A DNA stretch of 64,000 nt from Primulina eburnea (taxonomy: Eukaryota; Streptophyta; Magnoliopsida; Lamiales; Gesneriaceae): positions 35,588,317 through 35,652,316 of the forward strand of contig NC_133110.1 in the NCBI RefSeq assembly GCF_022965805.1, given 5' to 3'. The notes below the pieces were generated by a model. The model had not been told where the DNA came from. It saw only the letters and a program-made list of their open reading frames with translations, and did not search any database. Both the position numbers and the translations under genes were made by a program. Below, piece by piece: positions 42,921 through 53,712 of this stretch (the stretch's first letter is position 1; each line of letters begins with the position of its first letter).

Positions 42921-45623
42921 TCAACTTAAATATTCGTATGAATAGTACTTAAAGACACGAACATGGAAATCATCGTTTCCATTTTCATGTTGATGCTTTT
43001 GCATTTGCTTCGCTGAGATTACCAATGATTTTTTACATTGCCGCAACTCAATATATCGAAGTGTCTCTATTTCTCCTATACCACTAGGAATCTCATTAAT
43101 CCGCTCGACACGCTCAAGAATCAACCTTTCAAGACATGGGAAATGCTCTTTTTCCATTTCCCACGTCGACAGAGAATCCAAGGAAGAGTGGAAGTACTTG
43201 AGTTGAAGAAATTGACCTTCCATCATCACCCACTTTGAATCTTTATTGACTGCCATCCTTGTCATCTCGAGTACTTGAAGATTCGGAAGCGACCCAATTA
43301 TGGTCATATTTTCCCAAGGAAAAAGGATTCCTCGTAGAGATAACTTCTTTAGACCGATTGGAAAAGCATGGTTCCATGTCATCGAGCGAGCAGGCCTAGT
43401 GCGCATTGAGATTTGCAAATCCTCGAGGCTTTGTAAATGGCAAAGGTTTTCGAGATTATAATAATCCCAATCATGATTCTTCATATAATATACAACAGCC
43501 AATTTCTTCAGATTCACAAGTTTTTTGATGATCTCTTCGGTAAATATGAAATCGGCCACTGTCTCAATTGTTTGTAGATCACTTTCATGAACAACTCCTA
43601 TATCAGAGGGATAGGAAAAATGAATATTATCGTTCCAGATCAGATGCCTTAACTTCGGCATCTTCAAAATTTCATATGGTACTTGCAATTTACTTTCTCG
43701 TCCCCAGTCGACTACGCAAACATCTATAGTTTCGAGATTGGGATGTTTGGATATTGAGAATGGAAATCCATCGGGGCATGATGCATAGTCTAAGGCAAAA
43801 GCAAAGTACCTTAAATGGACGAATGTAGAGATTACAGATGAAAAATTCGTCCAAGTTACTTGGGGTGCATCCAAGATACCGATGTTCCTAGAACATAGAT
43901 GTAATCTTGGCTCCTGATATCCCTGGGAGAAAAGTAGAACCGAATGTACGCTCGAATCTAGGATTTTCCATTCTTGAAAATCCTTCGTGCAATGAATTCT
44001 TAGGCGGCGATATGGATTCTCTACAAATTCTGTTCTGGAATTGGTTTTGGATGACACATGATAAAGAAACCCCTCTTCTTCAGCTTTTGTTATGCAAATC
44101 TCCCTCAACATATCATGGATTCCAACAGTTTCGAGCTTCCCATCAGGCCCTTTCTTGCTCACTAAGAGCAAACTTCTGTTCACCAGATCCTCCAAATAAC
44201 GTTCCCCCACATCTTCCAACCATTTGAACTGATCCTTTGGTTTCAGAAATCCCTCAGCAACCCACAACTTGATTAGCTTAGAAACATCAATTTCAGAATC
44301 TTCAGGAAAAGCTGCTATGTAGAGGAAGCATGGTTTTAGTCGAAGAGGTAACCGATCATAACTAAAACACAGTATCTTTGAGCACTGAAGGGCAATTGTA
44401 GGCTCTTTAGAACTTATATTTTCCGAAACATTTTCCCACACTTCTTCTCTCATCACGTTGCCTGAAGAAAGGATTAGTCCTGCAACCACCACGATGGTGA
44501 GTGGAAGTCCCCCACAATTTTCCGCAATCTTCTTCCCGACTTCCACCAGTTGGAGAGGACAAGACTGTTGTTCAAAAACACTTTCTTGAAGTAATTTCCA
44601 ACTTTGATCATTATTTAAACACTTCATTTGGTGAACAGGAGCATCTGAAGATCTCGCATGAGAAGCCACATCTAATAGCCTCGTGGTTAACAAGATTCGA
44701 CTTCCACTACCATCATCTGGGAATGTCATCTTCAAATCATCCCATGCCTGGGTACTCCATATATCATCAATCACAATGAGATATCGCCTCCCAATGAGAA
44801 TTTGATACACTAGTTTTTCCAGTTCTGCTTCGTTCCCATTAGATTGCTCATTCTTGAGGGACTTCAAAAGCCCTGAAAGAACATCTCTCCTTTGATACTC
44901 TTGCGACACTGTGATCCATGCGCATTTGTCGAAGTATTGAGAAAGGATTGAATCGTCGTAAGCTTTTCTAGCCAGAGTCGTCTTCCCGATACCCCCCATC
45001 CCAACAACTGGGATAATTTGGAGTTTAGCAGAGTCTTCGTATAACCGTTCTTTGATTGCGAGCAAGTCATCATCAAATCCCACAACCATTTTTTTGGCAG
45101 TGGCTTGGACCGTGGATGAACGATCAACATGAAAAGAATAAGATACGGATCGGAGATCTTTAGCCGTGTCACCGTTGTTCATCTTCATCATCTCTCTCCA
45201 AATAAAACCAATCCTGTCAGACGCCATGGTTAAGTTTCGACCCAAGTTCAAATTAACATCTTCAGAACTCCCTTCATCATCAATAGTTGACACCGAAAAC
45301 TGATACGAATCCATGAAATCTTTATATTCATATGCAGCTTTTCTAATCCTATTTCCCTTACGACCAAGAGTTGACACCGAAAACTGATACGAATCCATGA
45401 AATCTTGAGCTTCATATGCAGCTTTTCTAATCCTATTTCCCTCACGACCAAGTGTTTCTTGATACTTATCTGGAAAATCTTCAAAGAAAGCAACGATGAA
45501 ATCAACTTTTTCCTTGAGAGAAACATTATTTTTTTTGTGAAGAGGATCGATATACTTGTCAAGATCCAAAATCTCTCGTGATGATCGAGCAACAGCAAGA
45601 AGCGCAGCATAAACAGCAGCCAT
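42921..45623 (-). CDS. R1B-type CC-NB-ARC-LRR immune receptor
   Basis: An uninterrupted 900-residue protein; NLRs sense pathogen effectors inside the cell and trigger immunity. ATG 45623 is chosen (MAAVYAALLAVARSS), as in R1B proteins; the frame extends upstream only to a TTG. An Rx-type coiled coil spans ~1-160 and contains a tandem 28-residue repeat. NB-ARC motifs are complete: P-loop GMGGIGKTT (~208-216), kinase-2 YLIVIDDIW (~281-289), RNBS-B GSRILLTTR (~307-315), GLPLT (~372-376), [16 protein letters not shown] (~432-442), and IHD in place of MHD (~502-504). Irregular LRRs fill ~525-870. It is single-exon in this window. The pseudogene at 9771-10760 is a paralogue. Pathogen specificity cannot be inferred. 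Confidence 0.93.
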   Translation of the reverse strand: MAAVYAALLAVARSSREILDLDKYIDPLHKKNNVSLKEKVDFIVAFFEDFPDKYQETLGREGNRIRKAAYEAQDFMDSYQFSVSTLGRKGNRIRKAAYEYKDFMDSYQFSVSTIDDEGSSEDVNLNLGRNLTMASDRIGFIWREMMKMNNGDTAKDLRSVSYSFHVDRSSTVQATAKKMVVGFDDDLLAIKERLYEDSAKLQIIPVVGMGGIGKTTLARKAYDDSILSQYFDKCAWITVSQEYQRRDVLSGLLKSLKNEQSNGNEAELEKLVYQILIGRRYLIVIDDIWSTQAWDDLKMTFPDDGSGSRILLTTRLLDVASHARSSDAPVHQMKCLNNDQSWKLLQESVFEQQSCPLQLVEVGKKIAENCGGLPLTIVVVAGLILSSGNVMREEVWENVSENISSKEPTIALQCSKILCFSYDRLPLRLKPCFLYIAAFPEDSEIDVSKLIKLWVAEGFLKPKDQFKWLEDVGERYLEDLVNRSLLLVSKKGPDGKLETVGIHDMLREICITKAEEEGFLYHVSSKTNSRTEFVENPYRRLRIHCTKDFQEWKILDSSVHSVLLFSQGYQEPRLHLCSRNIGILDAPQVTWTNFSSVISTFVHLRYFAFALDYASCPDGFPFSISKHPNLETIDVCVVDWGRESKLQVPYEILKMPKLRHLIWNDNIHFSYPSDIGVVHESDLQTIETVADFIFTEEIIKKLVNLKKLAVVYYMKNHDWDYYNLENLCHLQSLEDLQISMRTRPARSMTWNHAFPIGLKKLSLRGILFPWENMTIIGSLPNLQVLEMTRMAVNKDSKWVMMEGQFLQLKYFHSSLDSLSTWEMEKEHFPCLERLILERVERINEIPSGIGEIETLRYIELRQCKKSLVISAKQMQKHQHENGNDDFHVRVFKYYSYEYLS
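45285..45452 (-). repeat. In-frame 84-bp tandem duplication inside the NLR coiled coil
   Basis: Units 45285-45368 and 45369-45452 are 84 bp each and differ at only a few positions. Both encode GNRIRKAAYE(A/Y)(Q/K)DFMDSYQFSVST, the segment that corresponds to the EDVID-like region of other CC-NLRs. The pseudogene paralogue has one copy (EIRRAAYEAQDFIDSY). Confidence 0.95.
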
Positions 45624-47355
45624 GGGAGGAGACAAAAATGGAGCAAGTACAAATTCATGTGATAGTTGATTGTTTAGTCAATTAATTATTTAGCTTGTGG
45701 GAAACAGCTGGTAGCATCCATTAATCATTATAATATAATAAATCATTCTAATTTCTATGCATCTATAAAATATTCATTTATGAAAATTAAATTTTCTCCT
45801 ATCAATTATTTTAAATTTTTATTAACTTAAATATGATTTATTAAAATAATTTGTACAAGTTGTATAGTGAGTTTGGTAAATGTCGACTCAAATTTTAATA
45901 TTTGTTAAATTTTAATTATACATATATATACATATATATGTATGTATATATATCTATATATATATTCTTTATTTGACGATGGAGAGAAGGTTCTTGATTT
46001 TTTCGTGAACCTCACATATAAAAATGAATAATAAGCATTAAATACAACACTGACATTTATGCTAAAATAACTTGTCAATATATACATTGTTTTACTTATA
46101 ATACTTTAAAGAAGTTTGACGAGATTATTTGCTAAAAATATTTTGGCTAACAAATATTTTATTTTTAAATAAAGATGGTGAAAATGACAGAAACTTAAAT
46201 GTCTCGGTCAATCCAAAATCAATTATTTAAATTTATAAATTTTTCTGAACTGCTATTTGAAAAATGATACTTGGCTAATAAATTAAGGCCATTAAATTCA
46301 AATGTTCCCATCTGTAGGCATGGAAAGTCAACGGTAGAATATGACAACTGATGTCAATTTTTTAAAAAAATTACAAATTGTGCATTACCTAAATAAAGAT
46401 TGGTTAATTGTCGGGGACAAAAAAATATTATGATATTTGTCTTCTTAGTTATGAGTTAATTTTGTAAAACAAATTTTCGACTAAACATCATGAAAATTCT
46501 CACTTTTTATGTTCAAATTATATTTTTTGTTAGTTATGTTATGTTGATTTGAGTGAAAAATATTTAATCCGTGAATTAAATAATTTTATGTCTACAATAC
46601 TACAAAATAACATTTTTTTATTTGTTATGTTATGTAAAAATATCGTATGATATGGGTTGATTCAAGTGAAAATATTATTTTTATATTAAAAATATATTGT
46701 GTAATAAATGTTCATACTTATCTATTTAATTTTTGCACAAATTTTGGTCATTAACGTATTTTGAGTGGGTCCAAACTTGAGAAAAAATATATCAAAATTG
46801 GGATAAAAGGGGGGCAAAAACTTGTATGAGACGGTCTCACGGGTCGTATTTGTGAGATGGATCTCTTATTTGGGTCATCAATGAAAAAGTATTAATTTTT
46901 ATGCTAAGAGTATTACTTTTTATTGTGAATATGGGTAGGGTTGACCCGTCTCACGTATTAAGATCCGTGAGACGGTCTCACATGAGATCTACTCTAAAAG
47001 GGGATGATCGGAAAAAACAAGTGTGTAACAATTTCATCTAATTTAAATAAGATGTTCTAATCGACTATTTGTTATTATTTATGAATAAACTTAATTAAAT
47101 TAAAATTATCAATTAGGATGCATAAGCGTTCTCAATTCTCAAAGAAGTAACTACATTTTTTAATTAAAGTTCATTTTAGAATAATGGCATCTCATAGATA
47201 CTAGAGCTGTAAAATGGGATGAGATTTTCACCACTCAACCCACTAAAATTATTTAGCGGGTTGAGTCAATCTGACGAGAGTATGTATTTCATAAGACGGT
47301 CTCACGGATCAATCATGTCTATATTTACACGTCCATTAAGGCACGTTGTTTTCAA
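45624..47355. other. Upstream region of the NLR; first copy of a duplicated segment
   Basis: No gene is seen. From about 45870 to 47276 it is collinear with 62412-63697 (for example TAATATTTGTTAAATTTTAA at ~45897 and the CTAGAGCTGTAAAATGGGAT block at ~47201). Differences are one 182-bp MITE inserted here only (46813-46994) and a ~140-bp segment in opposite orientation (about 45965-46105). Confidence 0.8.
46813..46994 (+). mobile_element. 182-bp MITE-like repeat, copy B, with 9-bp target duplication
   Basis: It runs GGCAAAAACTTGTATGAG ... ATGAGATCTACTC and is flanked by TAAAAGGGG on both sides (46804-46812, 46995-47003). The duplicated segment near 63385 (GATAAAGTGTATGATCGG) lacks the insertion and represents the empty site. 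Copy A at 11144-11325 has the same length. Confidence 0.85.
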
Positions 47356-47508
47356 TGATAACATAGAGAGAAGAAGAATAGGGTTTCTTATTAAACCGTA
47401 GAAACTACATAAAGAGTTTATATAGGTAAGGTTTACAATGAAAGTAAATAGACTAAAATATCCATAGGCACTAATAAATATAATATTACTAATATAATAT
47501 AACTAATA
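47356..47508 (-). repeat. 3' LTR of the Ale-like element
   Basis: TGATAACATAG ... ATAACTAATA on the plus strand, repeated at 57955-58107 with about four differences. Confidence 0.93.
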
Positions 47509-47521
47509 TTCCCCCTCAAAC

Positions 47522-49405
47522 TCACGATGCTGCAGCGATAAGCATTGAGAGTTTGTCAGACAAGAAACGGAAGCGCGAAGCCGAGAGTGCTTTTGTAAAC
47601 ATATCAGCAATTTGCAGATGAGAAGAAACGAATGGCAATGTGATGGTGCCGATCTGTAGGTGGTGGCGAGTGACATGACAATCAATCTCGATATGTTTGG
47701 TTCGCTCATGAAAAACTGGATTGTGTGCAATCTGAATGGCACTCTGATTATCACAATGTAACGGAGTAGGGTGACAAAGAGAAATACCCATATCAGCAAG
47801 CAACCGGCGTAACCAAACGATTTCACAGGTAGTCGAGGCCATGGCACGATACTCTGCTTCTATAGAAGAGCGAGATATGACATCTTGTTTCTTGCTCTTC
47901 CACGAAATAGGCGAGTCACCGAGGAAAATACAAAATCCAGTGGTCGATTTGCGATCCGTAGGATCACCAGCCCAATCCGCATCAGAATAAGCACGCAACT
48001 CTAACGAAGACGTAGAAAGGAACAAGAGACTATGAAACTGAGTGCCTCGAAGGTACCTGAGAATACGAAGAACGGCAGCCCAATGAACTGTAGTAGGAGC
48101 AGTGACAAACTGACTAACCACATGAACAGCATGCGCAATGTCGGGGCGAGTCACAGTAAGATAAACCAAACTGCCTACAATGGTATGATAGAGACTGGAA
48201 TCTGTCAAAGGAGTGCCATCCGATGGAGAGTATCTAGCATTAGTCTCAAGGTGAGTATCAACAATCTTGTTGTCAGTGAGTCGAGTACGCTCAAACAAAT
48301 CAGCGATATACTTTGATTGAGATAAGAGATAGCCTATTGGAGAATAGGCAACCTCAATTCCCAAAAAATAACGTAGCACGCCCAAATCTTTCATAGCGAA
48401 GCAACGTGCCAACTCAGACTTCAAAGACTCAATACCATTATAATCATCACCAGTAATTATCATGTCATCAACATACAATGATAATAGAATACGACCTGCC
48501 GTTGTACGCTTGACAAATAATGCCGAATCGTGGTGACTAGGAAGAAAGCCAAACGAAGTGATCACTATGGAAAACTTCTCAAACCAGGCACGTGGTACTT
48601 GTTTGAGACCATAAAGAGCTTTGCGAAGTTTGCAAACTTTACCAGGTTGATGAGCTACACCGGGAGGAGGCGCCATATAAACCTCCTCATGAAGATCGAC
48701 ATTCAAGAAGGCATTCTTGACATCCATCTGAGATATTTTCCATTGACAAACAGAAGCAACTGCAATTAGAGTGCGAACAATCGTCATTTTTGCAACAGGG
48801 GCAAAAGTTTCTTCATAATCCATGCCATACTCCTGGGAATAGCCTTTAGCAACAAGTCGGGCCTTATAGCGTTCAATAGATCCATCGGATTTGGTTTTAA
48901 TCTTGTAGACCCAACGAGAACCAATGGCATGTTTTCCGGACGGTAGCGAAACCAAATCCCATGTATGAGTCTGGTGTAGAGCAGTAAGTTCCTCAGCCAT
49001 AGCAGCCTGCCAAAGAGGATCACGAACTGCCTCTCTATAGGACAAAGGCTCGGAAAGACGATGAACAGAGGCAACAAAAGAAGCAAAGGAAGTAGAATAA
49101 GTAGAGTACTCAAAATCAGGGAGTTTAGTAGACTTACGAGTACGAGTAGACTGACGCAGAGGAGGATCGTCCGCAATCTCATCCGACAACTGGGTGGTCG
49201 TAGGAGCAGGGGCATGAGAGGTGGATGCCTCGTGAACCAAAGTATCATATAGAACTTCATCGGGGTCGGTATCGAAGGGATCCATACGAACTAAATCTGA
49301 CCATGTCATGTGATGAGAACTAGTAGGAACAGAAAAGAAGGGAATATGCTCTAAAAACACACCATGACGCGAGACATACAGTTTTTGACTAACTGGATCA
49401 AACAA
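47522..49405 (-). pseudogene. pol: Ale-like reverse transcriptase and RNase H
   Basis: A long open stretch with RT motifs PLWQAAMAEELTAL, WVYKIKTKSDG, MDVKNAFLN, catalytic YVDDMIITGDD, and RNase H from SDADWAGDPTDRKSTTG to SSIEAEYRAMA and ADMFTKAL. All expected Copia RT/RH motifs are present. It is out of frame with the integrase because one base is missing in a short T run near 49405-49412. Otherwise full length. Confidence 0.92.
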
Positions 49406-50913
49406 CGATATCCCTTTTGACCAACACCATAACCCAAAAAGACAAATAAGGCGGACCGTGGAGACAATTTATTACGCTCAACATGTGGTCGGAGAACAAA
49501 GCAAGTACAACCAAAGACGCGCAATGATGAATAATCAGGTGAATGACTATATAACTTTTCAAAAGGAGACAAACCGGAATTATGAGATATAGGAATTCTA
49601 TTGATCACATGAGCAGCTGTAAGTACTGTTTCCCCCCAAAACTCACTTGGAACCTCGGCTGACAACAAAAACGAACGAGCTGTTTCAACAAGATGGCGAT
49701 GTTTCCTTTCAGCAACACCATTTTGTTGAGGAGTGTATGTACACGAGGTTTGGTGGATAGTCCCATCAGAAGCAAGTAGCTGAGAAAAATTGTTAGAAGT
49801 GTATTCACCCCCCAAATCACACCGAAAACGTTTAATAACAGAGGAATGTTGGGTTTTCACAAGGGCTCTAAAGTTACTGAATATGGTAAGAAAATCAGAC
49901 CTGCGTTTCATAAGATAAACCCAAGTATAACGAGTGAAATCATCAATGAACGAAACATAATATCTGGAACCCCCTTTGGTGGATACAGGAGAGGGTCCCC
50001 ACACATCAGAATGCACAAGATCAAATGGCGCAATAGAAAAAGAAATACTTTTATAAAAAGGCAAAGCTGAAAATTTAGCTAGTTTACAACCACGACAATC
50101 AGAAATATCATGACTGGATAAATGACCTAAAACTCCTGTAGACAACAAAAACTTTAAACGAGACGCAGAAACATGACCCAAACGAGAATGCCAAAGATAA
50201 AAATCAGAAGACGAACAACTCAAACGAAAAGACGACAAATCCACACTAGAAACAGCAATATCTGATATTTGGAGCTCATCCAAAACATAGAGTCCCCCTT
50301 CCCTACGGCCTGTCCCAATCACCTTCTGAGATTGTGGGTCCTGAACACAACAATTGGTAGAAGTAAAAAGAACTAAGAGACTAGAATCACACAATTGACC
50401 AACAGATGCAAGATTTTATGTTAGACTAGGAATATGATATACATCTGATAGAGATACACGAGATGTGCTAACAGAGCCAATTCCTACCAATGGCATTGGA
50501 GTACCATCGGCGGTCATGACAGACAAAGAGGGAGCAGAAGTAAAAGACGTAAAAGAATCAATATCAGGAGACATATGATGAGAAGCGCCTGAATCTAAGA
50601 TCCATAAGGGAGACGTTTTACCTGAATTAGCAGACAAAGACAAACCTTTAGGAGAAGAGGCTGACATGGCATGAGACTGTGAAGTAAGGAACTGCTGAAA
50701 CTGCTCAAACATATATGGATCCAAAGACGGGGCAGCAACTGCATTGTTGGACTGAGGTGGGCGATACGACCATGGAGCAGTCTGCGGCGGGCGTTGTTGT
50801 TGCGGTGGTCGTTGTTGCTGCTGTTGCTTGCCTTTACTCAACAATTTCGGACACTGAGCCTTCCAATGACCTTTCCCCTTGCAAAAAGCACATTCATCTA
50901 GAGAGACCTTAGG
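49406..50913 (-). pseudogene. pol: Ale-like gag C-terminus, protease and integrase
   Basis: Begins at the element 3 insertion point. The CCHC knuckle CAFCKGKGHWKAQC lies at ~50860-50900, then a Gln/Pro-rich linker, protease WILDSGASHHM (~50590), a TAA stop in frame (50416-50418), pre-integrase WHSRLGHVS (~50190), and an integrase triad in VHSDVWGP (~50010), RCDLGGEY (~49815) and NGVAERKHR (~49710). Only one base change accounts for the stop: the frame is the same on both sides. Confidence 0.92.
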
Positions 50914-53712
50914 TGTAACGTACCGTACTTTTCATACTCAAAATTTGCGGAAAAATTAAAAATTTTCTTAAATACGAAAATAAAATCAATACGGTCGTCA
51001 CTACATCATCCATTCCCAATAAAGATTTTGTTAAAAGAAAAGTTTTCTCAAAACATCTCGCATCAAACATAGAATCAGAGTAATTTAACTTTTGCATAAA
51101 CTTAAACATTGCGATCCTCGGGTTAGCCTCCCGCTCAGTCCAAGCCTGCCCCTTGGTCTCCACCTCCTGTCTCCTCATCAACATACTCACCTGCATCGAT
51201 CAAGTCTAGTGAGTCTAAAGACTCAACACATATAAACTGGAATAACGAGTACTACATAATAAGGTCACATGCAACTTTAAAATAGGACATACATAATTTG
51301 AAACTTGAACTTGCGCATTAAAACTTGAACATACGTACATGCATACTTCGACGTGCCATAACTTAAACTTTCATAAACATACTGCATACGTAAACATACA
51401 TAACTTCATCATTTTGCGTAGAGGCATGTTTCAAAGCAAGTGACCCATACATAATAAACGCCTGATCAGACACACCACAGTACTGGGCTGACAGGGACGT
51501 ATCCACTGCCGCATACATAAGATCCCTGTTCATAATTTAACAGGCCAGTTGATCCACGTTCATAATTTAACGCTTCACAACCACGATCTAACCCGTTCAT
51601 AATTTAACGGGCGGATTGGTCCCCGTTCATAATTTAACGCTTTCCAATCCTAACATAATATGGTCACAAGACATTTAGCATACCTCAAAAACTTAAACAT
51701 ATTTTCTTTGCACGTCAACATACTTACTTGGCGTTGAGGGATTCGTTGGACTTCGACCGGGGTAGTTGCTGCAACGTACTAACATGAATTCAAAGGCTTA
51801 ACATGCATAACTTAGACGTAGAAATCATACTTACTCGCAAGCTCGATCATACCTTAGGACCTTCTATAACTTCCCACGACATGACCTTAATAATCCTTGC
51901 ACTAAGCCATAACTTCAAACTTAAAAGTATCAAAAATTATTTTTCCCAAACAGTGTGTACACGGACCCCTAGCCCGGGTCCGTGTACGGGTCCGTCTACC
52001 TACTGTAAGGTACGCGTCGTGAAAATGAAGGGGCACGGACCCCGTGCTTGGATCCGGATGGGGGTCCGTGTAGGCTCTGGAAGAAGACATCGACTGAAAC
52101 ACGAAGACACGGACCCCGTGTGAGGGTCCGGGTGGGGGTCCGTGTACGTACTGCCTAGACGCACTAGGTGGGAAGCAAAGGCACGGACCCCGTGCTTGGG
52201 TCCGTGTCCGGGTCCGTGTGGCCACTGTACGTCGAAACCTGCGAGAAATCCTATACACTGCCTACACACCCAAATTGACACTTGAATATAATGGTTCTAC
52301 CCCTTAAGACCCTTCTTAGGACACCATAACATTGCATCAAAACTTATACAAACACCTCAAAATACGACGTCCACTATACAACACAATGCAACACCGATTA
52401 CGCAATTGACATCGATCGATTTCCTACGACCTTAAACTAATTCAAACGCCTAACGACCTACATCAAAACCTTAGAAATACCACAAACCTCGATACTAACA
52501 TACTCGTACGCAGCAACGATCGCCCGTCGGTTTCCAACGAAGCCTGCAACATAAAACTTCAAGAAACGTATCAATAACATAATTTTCTGAAAATTTCAGT
52601 TTGCGCAGTCGCACGGAAAATATCATAACTCACTCATTTTTCGTCCAAAAATTTCGAATCATATATCAAATCGAAGGTATCGAAAAGTTCTACATTTTTG
52701 CCGTTGAAAGTTTTCCCAAAATATGAACAGAAAAATCGCAGTATTTGAAAAGACAGCAAAAACGAGTTTTAGATCTGAAATTTTTCCTTCGAAATTGATC
52801 CGATTCATGATTCGCTCAAACTACTATCATCATACATAACTTTTACGCATAAAAACAATGCAATACAATATATGACTTGATCGACACAGCAAGAACAGAT
52901 TATACGTGCCTTTAAATCTTTAACGTTACCGAAACGACGATACCGAAGCGGGGATGGCGCGAGGCTTGATCCGGGACGACCGTGGCACTAAAATTCTTGA
53001 AGAAAACCAACGAAAATTTGCTAGGAATTATAGAGGGAAGGGGCGGCTGCACTGCAGACTAAGAACCCTAATACTTTTCCTCTCAAAATAATCAAAACTA
53101 AATGAAATATGTGTGTGTGTGCTTTGATTGGCTCTAGGTGTGTGTAAAAGTGTGTAAAGCGTGTAGTGTGTGTGTGTGGCGTGAGTTTAGTAACTTAGGG
53201 AATAAGAATTTACCTAATAATAAATTAACCATTAATTAAATGGTAGTAAATCACTAACTTTACTAATATTCCTTAATTTAAATAAAAACACACTAATTTA
53301 ATAAAATTCTCCTTTTACCAAAATAGAATGCTCAAAGCCAACTTTAAAAGTTTAAAACTCATAAAATCACTAAATACATAATTTAGGCTTGAAAATACTA
53401 AAACCAAATAAATTATTTAAAATGCCCCACTCTTAACTTAAAATAAAATGCCACATTTTAAATTGCTAAAAATTGTCACCGGTCTTTTCCTCGATCCCGC
53501 CTCGAATAATCGCCTGAAACATGAAACTCGAAAAGTATTTTAACGTGCATCAATTAAACATAAATATTAAAATAATACAAATTCTTAAATCGTGAATTAA
53601 AACCCAAATCAATGAATTAAGTATGCATTAAAACCATTTAATAAAATACATAAGGAATTTAATAACTTGCACGCACGTGGTTCATGTGGATCTCAAATTT
53701 CGGGACGTCACA
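50914..53712 (-). repeat. 3' LTR of element 3 (complete, 2799 bp)
   Basis: The right LTR repeats its 52676-53712 part almost exactly. It carries the GAGTC-TAAA-GACTC motif (51205-51226), a GC-rich repeat array (51955-52225), four CGTTCATAATTTAACG-like repeats (51525-51635) and a GT microsatellite (53110-53180). Confidence 0.93.
51955..52225 (-). repeat. Array of nested CACGGACC/GGTCCGTG repeats in element 3 LTR
   Basis: Four units of about 42 nt start near 51959, 52032, 52107 and 52180, a spacing of 73-75 bp. Each contains CACGGACCCC(G/T) followed by one or two GGGTCCGTG copies, so several inverted pairings are possible. The intervening sequence is variable (GAAAATGAAG, GAAAC and similar). 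Confidence 0.9.
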
